Shown: positions 6,245 through 14,786 of the stretch, one piece after another | Layout: every line of letters begins with the position of its first letter | How positions within the stretch are numbered: the stretch's first letter is position 1 | IMG/VR virus record: IMGVR_UViG_3300021599_000255 | Location: 1 to 21,974 of that record | DNA: 21,974 nucleotides | DNA from: a virus | Strand: one strand, 5' to 3' | Program-made: the position numbers and the translations under genes | Notes under the pieces: generated by a model | Told to the model about the DNA's origin: nothing | Database searches by the model: none | Seen by the model: only the letters and a program-made list of their open reading frames with translations

Positions 6245-7495
6245 ATGCCTGAAAATCAATCCCTTCTGCACCAGCTGGAGCAGATGCTTCACTGGAAAAA
6301 GAGCAAAAAGTTCTATGCAGAGAAACTAAACATTACAGAGGATGAGGTTGATTCGTTGATAAGAGAGTTAAGGAATTCAGAAAGTATAAGAAATGAGGCA
6401 GAAACTGCCAGCTATATTGGAGAACTAGAAGATGCAATTGTAAGGTTTTCCGAGGATGTGGAAAAGGGAACAGGTGAGATAGTCTTTAATAGTAAAGAAG
6501 AGATCAAAGATTTAGACGATTTAATTGAGAAGTGTAAGATTGATACAGACAAGTGGGAAATAACTAAATACGTACAAAACTACTGGGGGAATGCTGACCA
6601 GCCTCATTATCAAGTGAAGGCTTGGCTTGGTAAAAAGAAAGGAGAACAGGTATTCCAAGACTCCTTTATAGAGTTCCTCAGTTCATACACTCCTGCTTCT
6701 CAGGAGATAATGTCTCCAAAACTACATCCAAGCAAGTCTAATGCTGCTCTTGTTATTAACAAACAGGATGCGCATTACAATAAGATTGATGTAGATGGAG
6801 ATAACAACATTAAAGAAAGATTTGCTAGAATGGCTTACAGGACTGAAACAATCCTTGCACAAGCTGCTTTAGCAAATAACTTAGATAAGATTGTATACAT
6901 TATTGGATCAGATGAATTCAATAGTGAGTTTACAGGAACTACAACCAAAGGCACTCCACAACAGAATATTGGAGGTTACCATGAGTCATTCAAATCAATA
7001 TGCGATCATGAGGTTCTTATGATTTCATTGCTACTCAACTACACAAGTAATGTGGATGTGATATATGTAGCTGGTAATCACGATGAATATGTAGGATGGC
7101 ACATGATAAATTGGCTGCAAACCTACTTTAGATATATCCCTGGAGTGACATTTGATTGTTCTCCTAAGTATAGGAAGTACGTAAGTTATGGAGTTACAGC
7201 TATGATGTTTAATCATGGTGATGCTATCAAACCTGCTAAACTTGCTGGTATATTCCCAATGGAATATAAAGATAATTGGTCTGACCATGAAGTGTTTTAC
7301 ATATTCACAGGTGATAAGCACCATGAATTGAGTCAAGACTTTAACGGAATTAAATTTTACCAAATCCCTGCATTCTCAAATGCAAAGAGTGGGTGGGATG
7401 AGAAGAATGGATACACGTGCGCGAGAGGTGAGGTAACTGCGTTTCTCATTGATGAGCTCTATGGGATGACGAACATATTCAAACAATATTTATAA
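6245..7495 (+). CDS. Calcineurin-like metallophosphoesterase with N-terminal HTH-like region, 416 aa
   Basis: Residues about 15-45 (KKSKKFYAEKLNITEDEVDS) look like a winged helix or helix-turn-helix. A helical middle section with WEITKYVQNYWG (104-115) follows. From about 165 the metallophosphoesterase core appears with its metal-binding motifs in order: QDAHYN (D175, H177), IGSDEF (D223), AGNHDE (N278, H279), NHGD (H324) and GDKHH (H359/H360). The second motif is GSD rather than the usual GD. The set looks complete, so the enzyme is probably active on phosphodiesters, perhaps DNA ends or nucleotides. The fused DNA-binding-like region and large size recall phage SbcD-like enzymes. Its place inside the structural block and at the head of its own promoter is notable. 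The stop overlaps the next ATG (TAATG). Confidence 0.85.
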   Translation: MPENQSLLHQLEQMLHWKKSKKFYAEKLNITEDEVDSLIRELRNSESIRNEAETASYIGELEDAIVRFSEDVEKGTGEIVFNSKEEIKDLDDLIEKCKIDTDKWEITKYVQNYWGNADQPHYQVKAWLGKKKGEQVFQDSFIEFLSSYTPASQEIMSPKLHPSKSNAALVINKQDAHYNKIDVDGDNNIKERFARMAYRTETILAQAALANNLDKIVYIIGSDEFNSEFTGTTTKGTPQQNIGGYHESFKSICDHEVLMISLLLNYTSNVDVIYVAGNHDEYVGWHMINWLQTYFRYIPGVTFDCSPKYRKYVSYGVTAMMFNHGDAIKPAKLAGIFPMEYKDNWSDHEVFYIFTGDKHHELSQDFNGIKFYQIPAFSNAKSGWDEKNGYTCARGEVTAFLIDELYGMTNIFKQYL

Positions 7496-8223
7496 TGTCT
7501 ACTTTTAGGAAATTAGTTTCAGATGTACGCTCTATGCATAAACTGTTGTCAACTGATAATTTGATAACAGATAGAGCTGTTATGTCTGAGATTAAGAACA
7601 ATGCCTTCCTTTTGATTAAACGTGAGACTAATCTGAGGAAGCTTTGGGCTACTGACACAGTATTCACTACCATCCCTTGTTTAGAGATGGTAGAGGTTCC
7701 TATTTCTGAATGCTGTGATTATGTCGATCCTTGTTCTGTAGCTAGAACTAAACTCAAGCTCCCTCGCATCACTGAAGGTAACTATCAGTATGTTATCCAG
7801 GGTGTTTACTCAATCAATGCGATGAGTGGACAAGGAAAGAAACTAAAAGAAATAACCATCAATCGATACATTAACTTGCTTAAGCTTCCTATCATTAAGA
7901 AGGAAGAATACTACTGGATTTCTAATGGATATCTTTATGTAAACAATCCACTTCTCAAAGCTATCAGACTTGTTGCTTTGTTCGAGGAGGATGTTCCTAA
8001 TTCCATTATGTATCCAGAGTGTGGTTGTGGTACTCCAGAATATACAACAGAACAACTTTGCAAGAACCCTCTTGACAATGAGTCTCCTGTTCCTGGTTAC
8101 CTAGAGAAGCAAGTCCTCGAGCTAACTTCCCAGAAGTTACTATCCACCTACTTCAAATTGAAGACAGACATCACAAGTGATGGAGTTGATGGTCAAGCAC
8201 CAAACGCTCCAAACCTTAGATGA
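7495..8223 (+). CDS. Probable neck ring protein of crAss-like type, 242 aa
   Basis: ATG 7495 shares its A with the previous TAA. The N-terminal helix (residues 1-50) leads into TDTVFTTIPCLEMVEVPISE, then a Cys cluster ECCDYVDPCS (72-81). A beta region follows with YQYVIQGVYSINAM (98-110), then EEYYWISNGYLYVNNPLLK (about 137-155), then a second Cys group PECGCGTPEYTTEQLC (174-189). The acidic C-terminal helix is followed by a polar tail. I recognise the pattern as a conserved structural protein located just upstream of the adaptor and muzzle genes in crAss-like phages. By gene order it would match one of the ring proteins between portal and muzzle. It carries no enzyme motif. Positional inference dominates, so the exact ring is uncertain. 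Confidence 0.8.
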   Translation: MSTFRKLVSDVRSMHKLLSTDNLITDRAVMSEIKNNAFLLIKRETNLRKLWATDTVFTTIPCLEMVEVPISECCDYVDPCSVARTKLKLPRITEGNYQYVIQGVYSINAMSGQGKKLKEITINRYINLLKLPIIKKEEYYWISNGYLYVNNPLLKAIRLVALFEEDVPNSIMYPECGCGTPEYTTEQLCKNPLDNESPVPGYLEKQVLELTSQKLLSTYFKLKTDITSDGVDGQAPNAPNLR

Positions 8224-8224
8224 G

Positions 8225-8701
8225 ATGAGAATTAAGATAGACTGGAGAAGCGCAAGTAAAGAAAACTACAGCAATTTTTGCAAGAAGAATCCTTCTATCA
8301 AACTTACGTTTGACGAGTGGAGGAACATCATTTACACCTACAATGAGGCTTTCAAAGAATACATCCTGGAGACAGGAGAAAGAGCAAAGCTTCCATATGG
8401 GTTTGGTGAGTTCTCCATTAATAAAAAGAAACGTAGAAAGATGAAAGGAGTGGATGGTAAAGAGTTTGTCAATCTTCCTATTGATTGGAAAAAGACAAGA
8501 GAGAAAGGTAAGCGTATCTACAACTTTAATTTTCATACAGAAGGATACTTCTTTGGATGGATGTGGTTTAAAGATACAGCAAGGTTTAGACACTCAGGAC
8601 TCTGGTACTTCAAACCATCTAGAAACACATCAAGATTGCTGTCACACTATATCAAAACCAGTGATACATATCAGCATATTTATCATGAATGGAAAAAGTA
8701 A
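8225..8701 (+). CDS. Conserved aromatic/basic protein of the neck gene cluster, 158 aa
   Basis: The start chosen is ATG 8225, one base after the previous TGA (8221-8223), giving MRIKIDWRSASKENY. An in-frame ATG at 8177 would add 16 residues overlapping the upstream gene and is less likely. The protein is basic and rich in Trp, Tyr and Phe. It has an N-terminal helix (LTFDEWRNIIYTYNEAFKEY), a middle LPYGFGEFSINKKKRRK (about 57-73) and PIDWKKTREKGKRIYNFNFH. The C-terminal part is WYFKPSRNTSRLLSHYI. Such a protein between a ring gene and the adaptor gene is, as far as I recall, a conserved feature of crAss-like phages, with no function known to me. Nucleic-acid binding or an assembly role are both compatible with the charge. 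Confidence 0.75.
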   Translation: MRIKIDWRSASKENYSNFCKKNPSIKLTFDEWRNIIYTYNEAFKEYILETGERAKLPYGFGEFSINKKKRRKMKGVDGKEFVNLPIDWKKTREKGKRIYNFNFHTEGYFFGWMWFKDTARFRHSGLWYFKPSRNTSRLLSHYIKTSDTYQHIYHEWKK

Positions 8702-8706
8702 AATAG

Positions 8707-9681
8707 ATGTCATACTATTACAAATATAACTTCATCTCCCCTGAGATTGTCTATTCCACTGTAAAGGAAGAGTTTAAAAGCTACTTCGATACAGGAGCTA
8801 TTGATGATCTTATGTTCCCTACCTACCTAGAGAAATGCTTACTTAAGCTAGGTAGAGCTACGTATGTGATTCAGGAGGAAGTACTTTACATTAGTGACTA
8901 TGAAGCAAGGCTCCCAGACAACTTCTATGCTGTCCGTGAGGCTTGGTTATGTACAGCTGTAAATGGTTTTCCTTATCAACAGGCTAACTCATTCTACTCA
9001 CAAGCTGCTACAGCCACAACAATCCAGGTGAGCCCCATCACATATGGTGGACCATCTTGTCCTAGTCCTTGCTGTGGTAACGTAGGGTGTGATGGATCTT
9101 GTATGCCTGAGATTATACAAACAGTGTACAAGACTAATAATCAGGCTCCTGTTCTCTACCAAAGAGAGTATTTATTAAAACCTGGTAACATCTCTGCAAG
9201 AAGAAACTGTGGAGTAGAATATACAAATAACTGGGAGTTCTATGCACAAGCTCCTCCTCTCAATGAGTTCACTCCTGGTTCTGCTGGATATGACTCATTT
9301 GATATTAGAGATAATAAGTTTGTTACAAACTTCCGTAATGGTATTGTGCATTTAATTTTCTATGCTACGGAATATGATCAGGTGGGTAACCAAATGATCC
9401 CCAATAACTTCCGTGTTAGGGAATATATAGAGGCTTTCATCAAGTACAAGATGATGGAAACTCTCACCAACCAGACCAATGATGAGACCTTTAATCAGCT
9501 CCAACAGAAGCTTGCATATTACAAGCAACAGGCTGAGGAAGCATTCATCATGGCTGATATTGAGATTAAGAAACAAGATCCTTGGGCTAAACAGCGTAGG
9601 ATTAAGAATGACCTGAACAGATTTAATATGTATGAACTTCCTAACCGTACTAACAGATATGGTTGGAGACGCAATAATTAA
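8707..9681 (+). CDS. Head-tail adaptor / tail stabilization protein, P22 gp4-like, 324 aa
   Basis: The N-terminal helices (PEIVYSTVKEEFKSYFDTG) lead to the segment YISDYEARLPDNFYAVREAW (61-80), typical of phage adaptor proteins that dock under the portal. Residues 105-135 hold an insert with a tight Cys cluster, CPSPCCGNVGCDGSC (118-132). Near 215-252, HLIFYATEYDQVGNQMIP then a helical IEAFIKYKMMETL recall the P22 gp4 / 'stab' family. The C-terminus is helical and basic. In crAss-like phages the corresponding protein forms a neck ring adjacent to the muzzle, and here the muzzle-like gene starts 5 bases after the stop. The family call is from pattern memory and synteny. Confidence 0.75.
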   Translation: MSYYYKYNFISPEIVYSTVKEEFKSYFDTGAIDDLMFPTYLEKCLLKLGRATYVIQEEVLYISDYEARLPDNFYAVREAWLCTAVNGFPYQQANSFYSQAATATTIQVSPITYGGPSCPSPCCGNVGCDGSCMPEIIQTVYKTNNQAPVLYQREYLLKPGNISARRNCGVEYTNNWEFYAQAPPLNEFTPGSAGYDSFDIRDNKFVTNFRNGIVHLIFYATEYDQVGNQMIPNNFRVREYIEAFIKYKMMETLTNQTNDETFNQLQQKLAYYKQQAEEAFIMADIEIKKQDPWAKQRRIKNDLNRFNMYELPNRTNRYGWRRNN

Positions 9682-9686
9682 TACTA

Positions 9687-12600
9687 ATGGCTGAACAAGA
9701 ACAAGGTAACGTTAGACAAGAGTATAATAATGCCACCACTGGTCTTAATATGGACCAGACAGTTAATCAGATTCCGAAAGGTAAGCTGACATATGCATTG
9801 AATGCTGTTGTTGAAAACTTTGATGCTAATTCTGTAAACTATCAGAATGAGCCTGGGAATGAGCCTTGCGTTTCATTCCCTTCTGGCTTTGTATTGGTTG
9901 GTACACATTTCATCCAGGAGAGAAACAAACATATATTCTTCATCACTAACCCTGAAACAGGTGGTAGTCAGATTGGATATATGGAGAATAACGATTGTAT
10001 ATACCGTGTACTTGTAAATGCTCCTTGTCTTAACTTTAATGTTAACTATCCCATCCTCAAGGCAGCACACAAGATAACCAACTGCACTACAGAAATCTAC
10101 TGGACAGATGGTTACAATCCTAGAAGATACTTAGATATTGATGACATTCCAAAGATATTAAAGTCTGGTACTCCTTTCTGTAATCCAGAGTATACAGATG
10201 ATGTAGACTGTAATCAGTTAAAGCTACAGCCTAATTTTAAGATTCCTCAATTAGAAGTGGTTGATGTTACTAGCACAGGTAATCTGATTGCTGGTACATA
10301 CCAGTTTGCTATCCAATACTCTGATCCTCAGGGTAATCCTTACACTTCCTACTACTCTGTTACCAATCCCACTCCTATTGCTGATGAGTTCATAACATCT
10401 GTGAACTTTAACTATCCTGTTGGTAAATCCATCATCCTTAATATAAGCAACTTAGAGGATACAGGACTATATCAGTATTTCAACTTAGCAGTGATTAGAA
10501 CTGTTAATGCTATCACTTCTGTTGAACTTGTAGGCACTTATTATATTGATAATGTCCAGAAGCAAATCACATACACTGGTCAGAACGTAACACAAATACG
10601 TCTAACTGTTGATGATATATTTGAGAAATTCCCTTACTATGATATTGCACAAGACTTAACAAATGTGCAGGACATTCTCGTTTGGGATAACTTAACATCA
10701 ATTGATCGTATTAACTACCAAAGCATTGCTAATCAAATCAATCTGTTATGGGAGAGCTGGAGAATACCAGCTAATGAAAACTATGCAGATGAGTTGAACG
10801 CAACCAATCTCAGAGGATATTTGAGAGATGAGGTTTATGCTTTTGAGATAGTATTTTTGCTTAGAAATGGTAAGCAAACTGATGGTTTCCATATTCCTGG
10901 TAGAATTAAAGGCCCTTCAGAAACATTACAACCAGACGTACCAGACACTAACCCAGACTTTATAGGCAATCCTGATTACGCATCTGGAGGAATAGGATAT
11001 AGTCCTTATTGGAAAATCTATAACACAGGATCTGTAATTGGTACAAGTCCTGGTTACTCTCCTGCTCCTGAATACAAAGGTCCTTATCAATATGGCCAGT
11101 TTGGTTATTGGGAATCAACAGACACCTATCCATGTAATGTAGATGTATGGGGTGATCTTGCTGGTCAACCTATTAGACACCATAAGTTTCCTGACATTAA
11201 TATCAGTCCTGCGTATGAGTCTAAGATATTCTTAGGCCCTAATACAATGGTTCAGGGTAATGATGCTGTATTTCCTATTGGTGTGCAGATAGATGTACAA
11301 CAAGTTAGTGCGCTAATTCAAGCATCTAATTTAACACAAGAACAAAAGGATGAGATTGTAGCATTTAAGATTATTCGTGCAGACCGTGGTACTAATAAGT
11401 CTATTGTAGCAAAGGGCATTCTTAGAAATGTTAATACATACGAAAGAGAGAAGCAAACCTACTTCTATCCTAACTATCCTTATAATGATCTTAACCAAGA
11501 TCCGTTCCTTAATTCTACAAATAATGCTTGGAGTCAGATATGTGATGGTTATAATGTAATAATTACTGTATTAGGTCCTGATCCAAATGGTGGTCCTGAC
11601 TTTGCTGAGGTACAATACACAGATTGTAACACTAACAAACAGGGCACACAAAAGTATTATTCTATAGGTACATTCCCACTTTGCTCTACCAGCAAACCTG
11701 TTATACTTGCTCCTGCAGAAGGAAAAACTGGACTTTCTACATATGAAGAGTGGACAGTAACAATATGTCCTCCTACATTCCTAAAAGCTGGAGGAAGAAT
11801 TGAGTGGGATGATATATATGAAGGAATATCTCAAACATGGGTTAATGGTTGGCCAAGTGTAGACACTTTAACTCTTTCTGTAGTTCCTGGAACAGGTGGA
11901 CCTGTAGCAATAGAAAATCCTGAAAATATTTGCATCACTGGACCTGTACTTGTCACTGGAAAAAATTGTAAGATTCAGAATCCACAACCTGGATTTACAG
12001 AAAAATACAGACAGATATTTAACTCTCCTGAAACATCTTTTGGACAACCATTCCTAGGTGATATTCTGAAGCTTGAGAGTGTAATGTTTGGTGGAGGTAA
12101 GGCTCACTTCGTTGAGGTGAGAAATAATGCTAAGTATAGACTTTTAACTAAAGAAGCTCAAGAAGATGCTCTTAATAGTTCTAATGAGTTAGGTAAGCTC
12201 ACTTCGCCATTTAGTGCATCAGCAATGTTTGCTGCATATCAAGCGTATTTAACCATATACGTAAATGGTATTACTAGAAAGAACTATGCTTATTCTTTCA
12301 ACTCTGTGGCTGATTATAACTATGGAGTGGGAGTTCCTGATAATCAGGGAATTAAACAACGTACTCTTGATATTGCTAGATATTTAATACCTGGTGTACA
12401 GAATGTTGGTGATATACATAACATCAACAACTTCCAAAGAGAATCATCTGTTTATTTGAGAACTGATATAGGTAAACAAGCTCTTCCGTTCCCAGATCAG
12501 AGTCCTAACATGTTATCTGGAATTGTTCCTATTGTTACAGATAAATCAAGATTCACTATATCAGAGGCAGGAAATTGTGATGTTCCTGCTAAGGAAGAAG

Positions 12601-14774
12601 ATATATCTGTAGTGTCTTATTATGCTTCTCTTAAGAATGTGTTTGTAAATCAATATGGACAAATCTATTCTTATGACACTGTAGATACTGGATTCCAAGC
12701 ATTTGTGGATGCTGACACTCCTCAGATACAAACTGTATTTGGTGGTGATACATTTATCAGCAGATTTACATTTAAGACCAAGCTTCCATTCTTCATTGAT
12801 AATCGTGTTAATGCTCCAGATGATAGTGACATATTCTATGATGAGATAGGTAACATAGCTTATCCGAAATACTGGCATTCAGCTCGTTCTATTTTAAGTA
12901 ACTACACAAGTGGTGGTGGTTTGCTCACTAACATTATTTCCTACAAAGCTCACGAGTTTGATTGTCCAAATAGTCAATTACCTGCACCTCCAGCTGAAAA
13001 TCCTAATAGAACTTTCTATGATGGATATTTCTACATGTTTGCTTATGGTATTCCCAACTTCTATTGTGAAAGTTCTTATAATGTAGATTTACGTCAGGCG
13101 TTCAATAATAGAGAAGGAGACTACTGGCCTCATGTAAGTACAGGTATTCCTGATGACTGGGTACAAGAAAGCTTTGTTCCTATTGCTCAGGATAACACTT
13201 ATTACTATAATGTTACATTCTCTAAACAGAACAGGGAGAACACCTTCACTCACCTGCCTATAGATTGGGACAAACCTTGTTACACCTACTATCCATTCAG
13301 GGCTATTTATTCTGATGCTCAGAACATAGATGCTGATAACAGGGTCAATAGCTGGTTAATCTACAGATCAATATCTTATTTTGACTTCCCTCAGAACTAT
13401 GGAGACTTAATCTCTTTAGATGGTATTCAGAACAGAGCTGTGTTAGCTAGATTTGAGAACAAGACGTTGATGTACAACAACTTGTTGACAATCGATACTA
13501 GCAATCCTCAAGCTGCTTATGTTGGTAATCCTATGCTCTTCAGAGGAGCTCCTCCAATTGATTTTGCTGAAACTGATTTGGGGTATGTAGGAACCCAGCA
13601 CAAGATGCTTCTGAAGATTCCACAAGGACAGGTAACTATTGATGCTAAACGTGGTCAAGTTTTCTTAATCACTGGTACACAAGCTGTGGATCTATCAGGA
13701 TTTGGTTCAGGACTTAATAGGTTCTTTACAGACCATCTAGCATTTGAAATCTTACGTTACTTCCCAGATGTACCTGTAGACAACCATTATAACGGTATTG
13801 GTTTACATGGTGTATATGATAGCAAGTATGATAGAGTATTAATAACTAAGCTTGACTACATCCCTAAGAGCAGTGATGTTAAATGGGATGCTGTAAATAG
13901 AGAGTTCTATGTAGAAGAGGTGTATCCTCAAAATGGTCCTACAACAACTAGCACCACTACACTAGCTGGTACTACAACAAGTACCACTACTAATCCAGGA
14001 ACTTTCACTACCACTACAACTATTCGTCCTATAGTTACACGTAAGGTGGTGTATGTTACAGATCTAGAATACTTCTGTAATAAGAGCTGGACTGTGTCAT
14101 TTAACTTCAACACTAAGAGCTGGATAAGTTTCCACACCTATTTCCCTAACTGGTACATTGGTGAGAACAACTTCTTCTACTCTGGTATTAATGGATGTTG
14201 CGAAGATCTTGATGCTATTGTTGGTACACTTGGACCTATTCCAACTACCACCACTACATCTAGCACATCTACAACATCTACAAGTTCTACAACAACTACC
14301 ACTACAACAAAGAGTTGTAACTTAGAAGGATCTGCTGTAGAGAAAAGTTGTAATCTTGGAGGATCAGCAATAGTGATTGGACCAACTCCACCTCCTCCTT
14401 GTACAAGGCCTTCAAGTTTAATAAATGATGTATTCTTTACAGGATACGATATTATATCTCCACCATCTAATGTTGTTTCTACAGGAAGCTTAATAGCTGC
14501 ATGTAATGCTGTGGTATATTTGAATGCAAACATTATAGATGGAGTTTATGTAAACGTTATACCTACATTCCTAACCATCCAATATCAAGGACTTTATGTT
14601 GGATCTAAGGTGTTTGTAGCAAATGGTACAAATAATTGTGCAACCATCCCTGACGGCTGGTACTTTACAGGAGCTTCTCAGTCAGTGAACACAGTGTTCC
14701 AAGTGGTGGGTGGACTAATTGTATTTATTACTAACTGTAGTACAACTACCACAACAACAACTTCTGCACCTTAA
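9687..14774 (+). CDS. Muzzle-like large tail protein with Thr-rich C-terminal modules, 1695 aa
   Basis: The first 1400 or so residues form one long region starting MAEQEQGNVRQEYNNATTG. It contains GLNMDQTVNQIPKGKLTYA and THFIQERNKHIFFITNPE, and a later segment EIYWTDGYNPRRYLDID (near 134-150). I recognise these as highly conserved in the large tail ('muzzle' or stabilization-type) protein of crAss-like phages. The C-terminal 280 residues are modular: a Thr linker (1419-1445); a small domain with CNKSWTVSFNFNTKSWISF and YIGENNFFYSGING; a second Thr/Ser linker (1520-1541); a doubled KSCNL segment; a further beta domain; and a terminal Thr tract. The family's usual C-terminal module seems to be on the gene at 15406 instead. 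The next gene lies in the same frame, four sense codons after the TAA. Expected location: the distal part of the short tail. Confidence 0.8.
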   Translation: MAEQEQGNVRQEYNNATTGLNMDQTVNQIPKGKLTYALNAVVENFDANSVNYQNEPGNEPCVSFPSGFVLVGTHFIQERNKHIFFITNPETGGSQIGYMENNDCIYRVLVNAPCLNFNVNYPILKAAHKITNCTTEIYWTDGYNPRRYLDIDDIPKILKSGTPFCNPEYTDDVDCNQLKLQPNFKIPQLEVVDVTSTGNLIAGTYQFAIQYSDPQGNPYTSYYSVTNPTPIADEFITSVNFNYPVGKSIILNISNLEDTGLYQYFNLAVIRTVNAITSVELVGTYYIDNVQKQITYTGQNVTQIRLTVDDIFEKFPYYDIAQDLTNVQDILVWDNLTSIDRINYQSIANQINLLWESWRIPANENYADELNATNLRGYLRDEVYAFEIVFLLRNGKQTDGFHIPGRIKGPSETLQPDVPDTNPDFIGNPDYASGGIGYSPYWKIYNTGSVIGTSPGYSPAPEYKGPYQYGQFGYWESTDTYPCNVDVWGDLAGQPIRHHKFPDINISPAYESKIFLGPNTMVQGNDAVFPIGVQIDVQQVSALIQASNLTQEQKDEIVAFKIIRADRGTNKSIVAKGILRNVNTYEREKQTYFYPNYPYNDLNQDPFLNSTNNAWSQICDGYNVIITVLGPDPNGGPDFAEVQYTDCNTNKQGTQKYYSIGTFPLCSTSKPVILAPAEGKTGLSTYEEWTVTICPPTFLKAGGRIEWDDIYEGISQTWVNGWPSVDTLTLSVVPGTGGPVAIENPENICITGPVLVTGKNCKIQNPQPGFTEKYRQIFNSPETSFGQPFLGDILKLESVMFGGGKAHFVEVRNNAKYRLLTKEAQEDALNSSNELGKLTSPFSASAMFAAYQAYLTIYVNGITRKNYAYSFNSVADYNYGVGVPDNQGIKQRTLDIARYLIPGVQNVGDIHNINNFQRESSVYLRTDIGKQALPFPDQSPNMLSGIVPIVTDKSRFTISEAGNCDVPAKEEDISVVSYYASLKNVFVNQYGQIYSYDTVDTGFQAFVDADTPQIQTVFGGDTFISRFTFKTKLPFFIDNRVNAPDDSDIFYDEIGNIAYPKYWHSARSILSNYTSGGGLLTNIISYKAHEFDCPNSQLPAPPAENPNRTFYDGYFYMFAYGIPNFYCESSYNVDLRQAFNNREGDYWPHVSTGIPDDWVQESFVPIAQDNTYYYNVTFSKQNRENTFTHLPIDWDKPCYTYYPFRAIYSDAQNIDADNRVNSWLIYRSISYFDFPQNYGDLISLDGIQNRAVLARFENKTLMYNNLLTIDTSNPQAAYVGNPMLFRGAPPIDFAETDLGYVGTQHKMLLKIPQGQVTIDAKRGQVFLITGTQAVDLSGFGSGLNRFFTDHLAFEILRYFPDVPVDNHYNGIGLHGVYDSKYDRVLITKLDYIPKSSDVKWDAVNREFYVEEVYPQNGPTTTSTTTLAGTTTSTTTNPGTFTTTTTIRPIVTRKVVYVTDLEYFCNKSWTVSFNFNTKSWISFHTYFPNWYIGENNFFYSGINGCCEDLDAIVGTLGPIPTTTTTSSTSTTSTSSTTTTTTTKSCNLEGSAVEKSCNLGGSAIVIGPTPPPPCTRPSSLINDVFFTGYDIISPPSNVVSTGSLIAACNAVVYLNANIIDGVYVNVIPTFLTIQYQGLYVGSKVFVANGTNNCATIPDGWYFTGASQSVNTVFQVVGGLIVFITNCSTTTTTTTSAP
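13941..14021 (+). repeat. First Thr-rich linker tract of the 1695-aa protein
   Basis: Twenty-seven codons encoding mostly Thr with Ser, Leu-Ala-Gly and Asn-Pro-Gly interruptions (residues 1419-1445). It separates the main muzzle-like body from the first small C-terminal domain. Confidence 0.85.
14244..14309 (+). repeat. Second Thr/Ser-rich linker tract of the 1695-aa protein
   Basis: Twenty-two codons, all Thr or Ser (residues 1520-1541), encoded by mixed ACN, TCN and AGC codons. It runs straight into the doubled KSCNL segment. Confidence 0.85.
14310..14375 (+). repeat. Imperfect 33-base tandem duplication (KSCNLxGSA)
   Basis: Two 11-codon units lie head to tail at 14310-14342 (KSCNLEGSAVE) and 14343-14375 (KSCNLGGSAIV). 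The DNA copies differ at several mostly synonymous sites, so the duplication is not brand new. Confidence 0.85.
14739..14771 (+). repeat. C-terminal Thr tract of the 1695-aa protein
   Basis: Eleven codons reading STTTTTTTSAP end the protein immediately before TAA, with no domain after them. The next ATG lies in the same frame after four sense codons. Confidence 0.85.
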
Positions 14775-14786
14775 CACAATATAACA

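Noticed and set aside
7031-7363. Reverse-strand open frames opposite the metallophosphoesterase and other genes
   Set aside because: They lie fully over strong forward genes, show no recognisable motif, and no reverse promoter is evident.
8177-8224. Upstream ATG for the 158-aa protein
   Set aside because: It would overlap the preceding gene by 47 bases; ATG 8225 sits one base after that gene's stop.
14177-14533. Antisense open frame rich in Val
   Set aside because: It is the reverse complement of ACN Thr tracts, which reads as GTN Val codons; composition artefact over a real gene.
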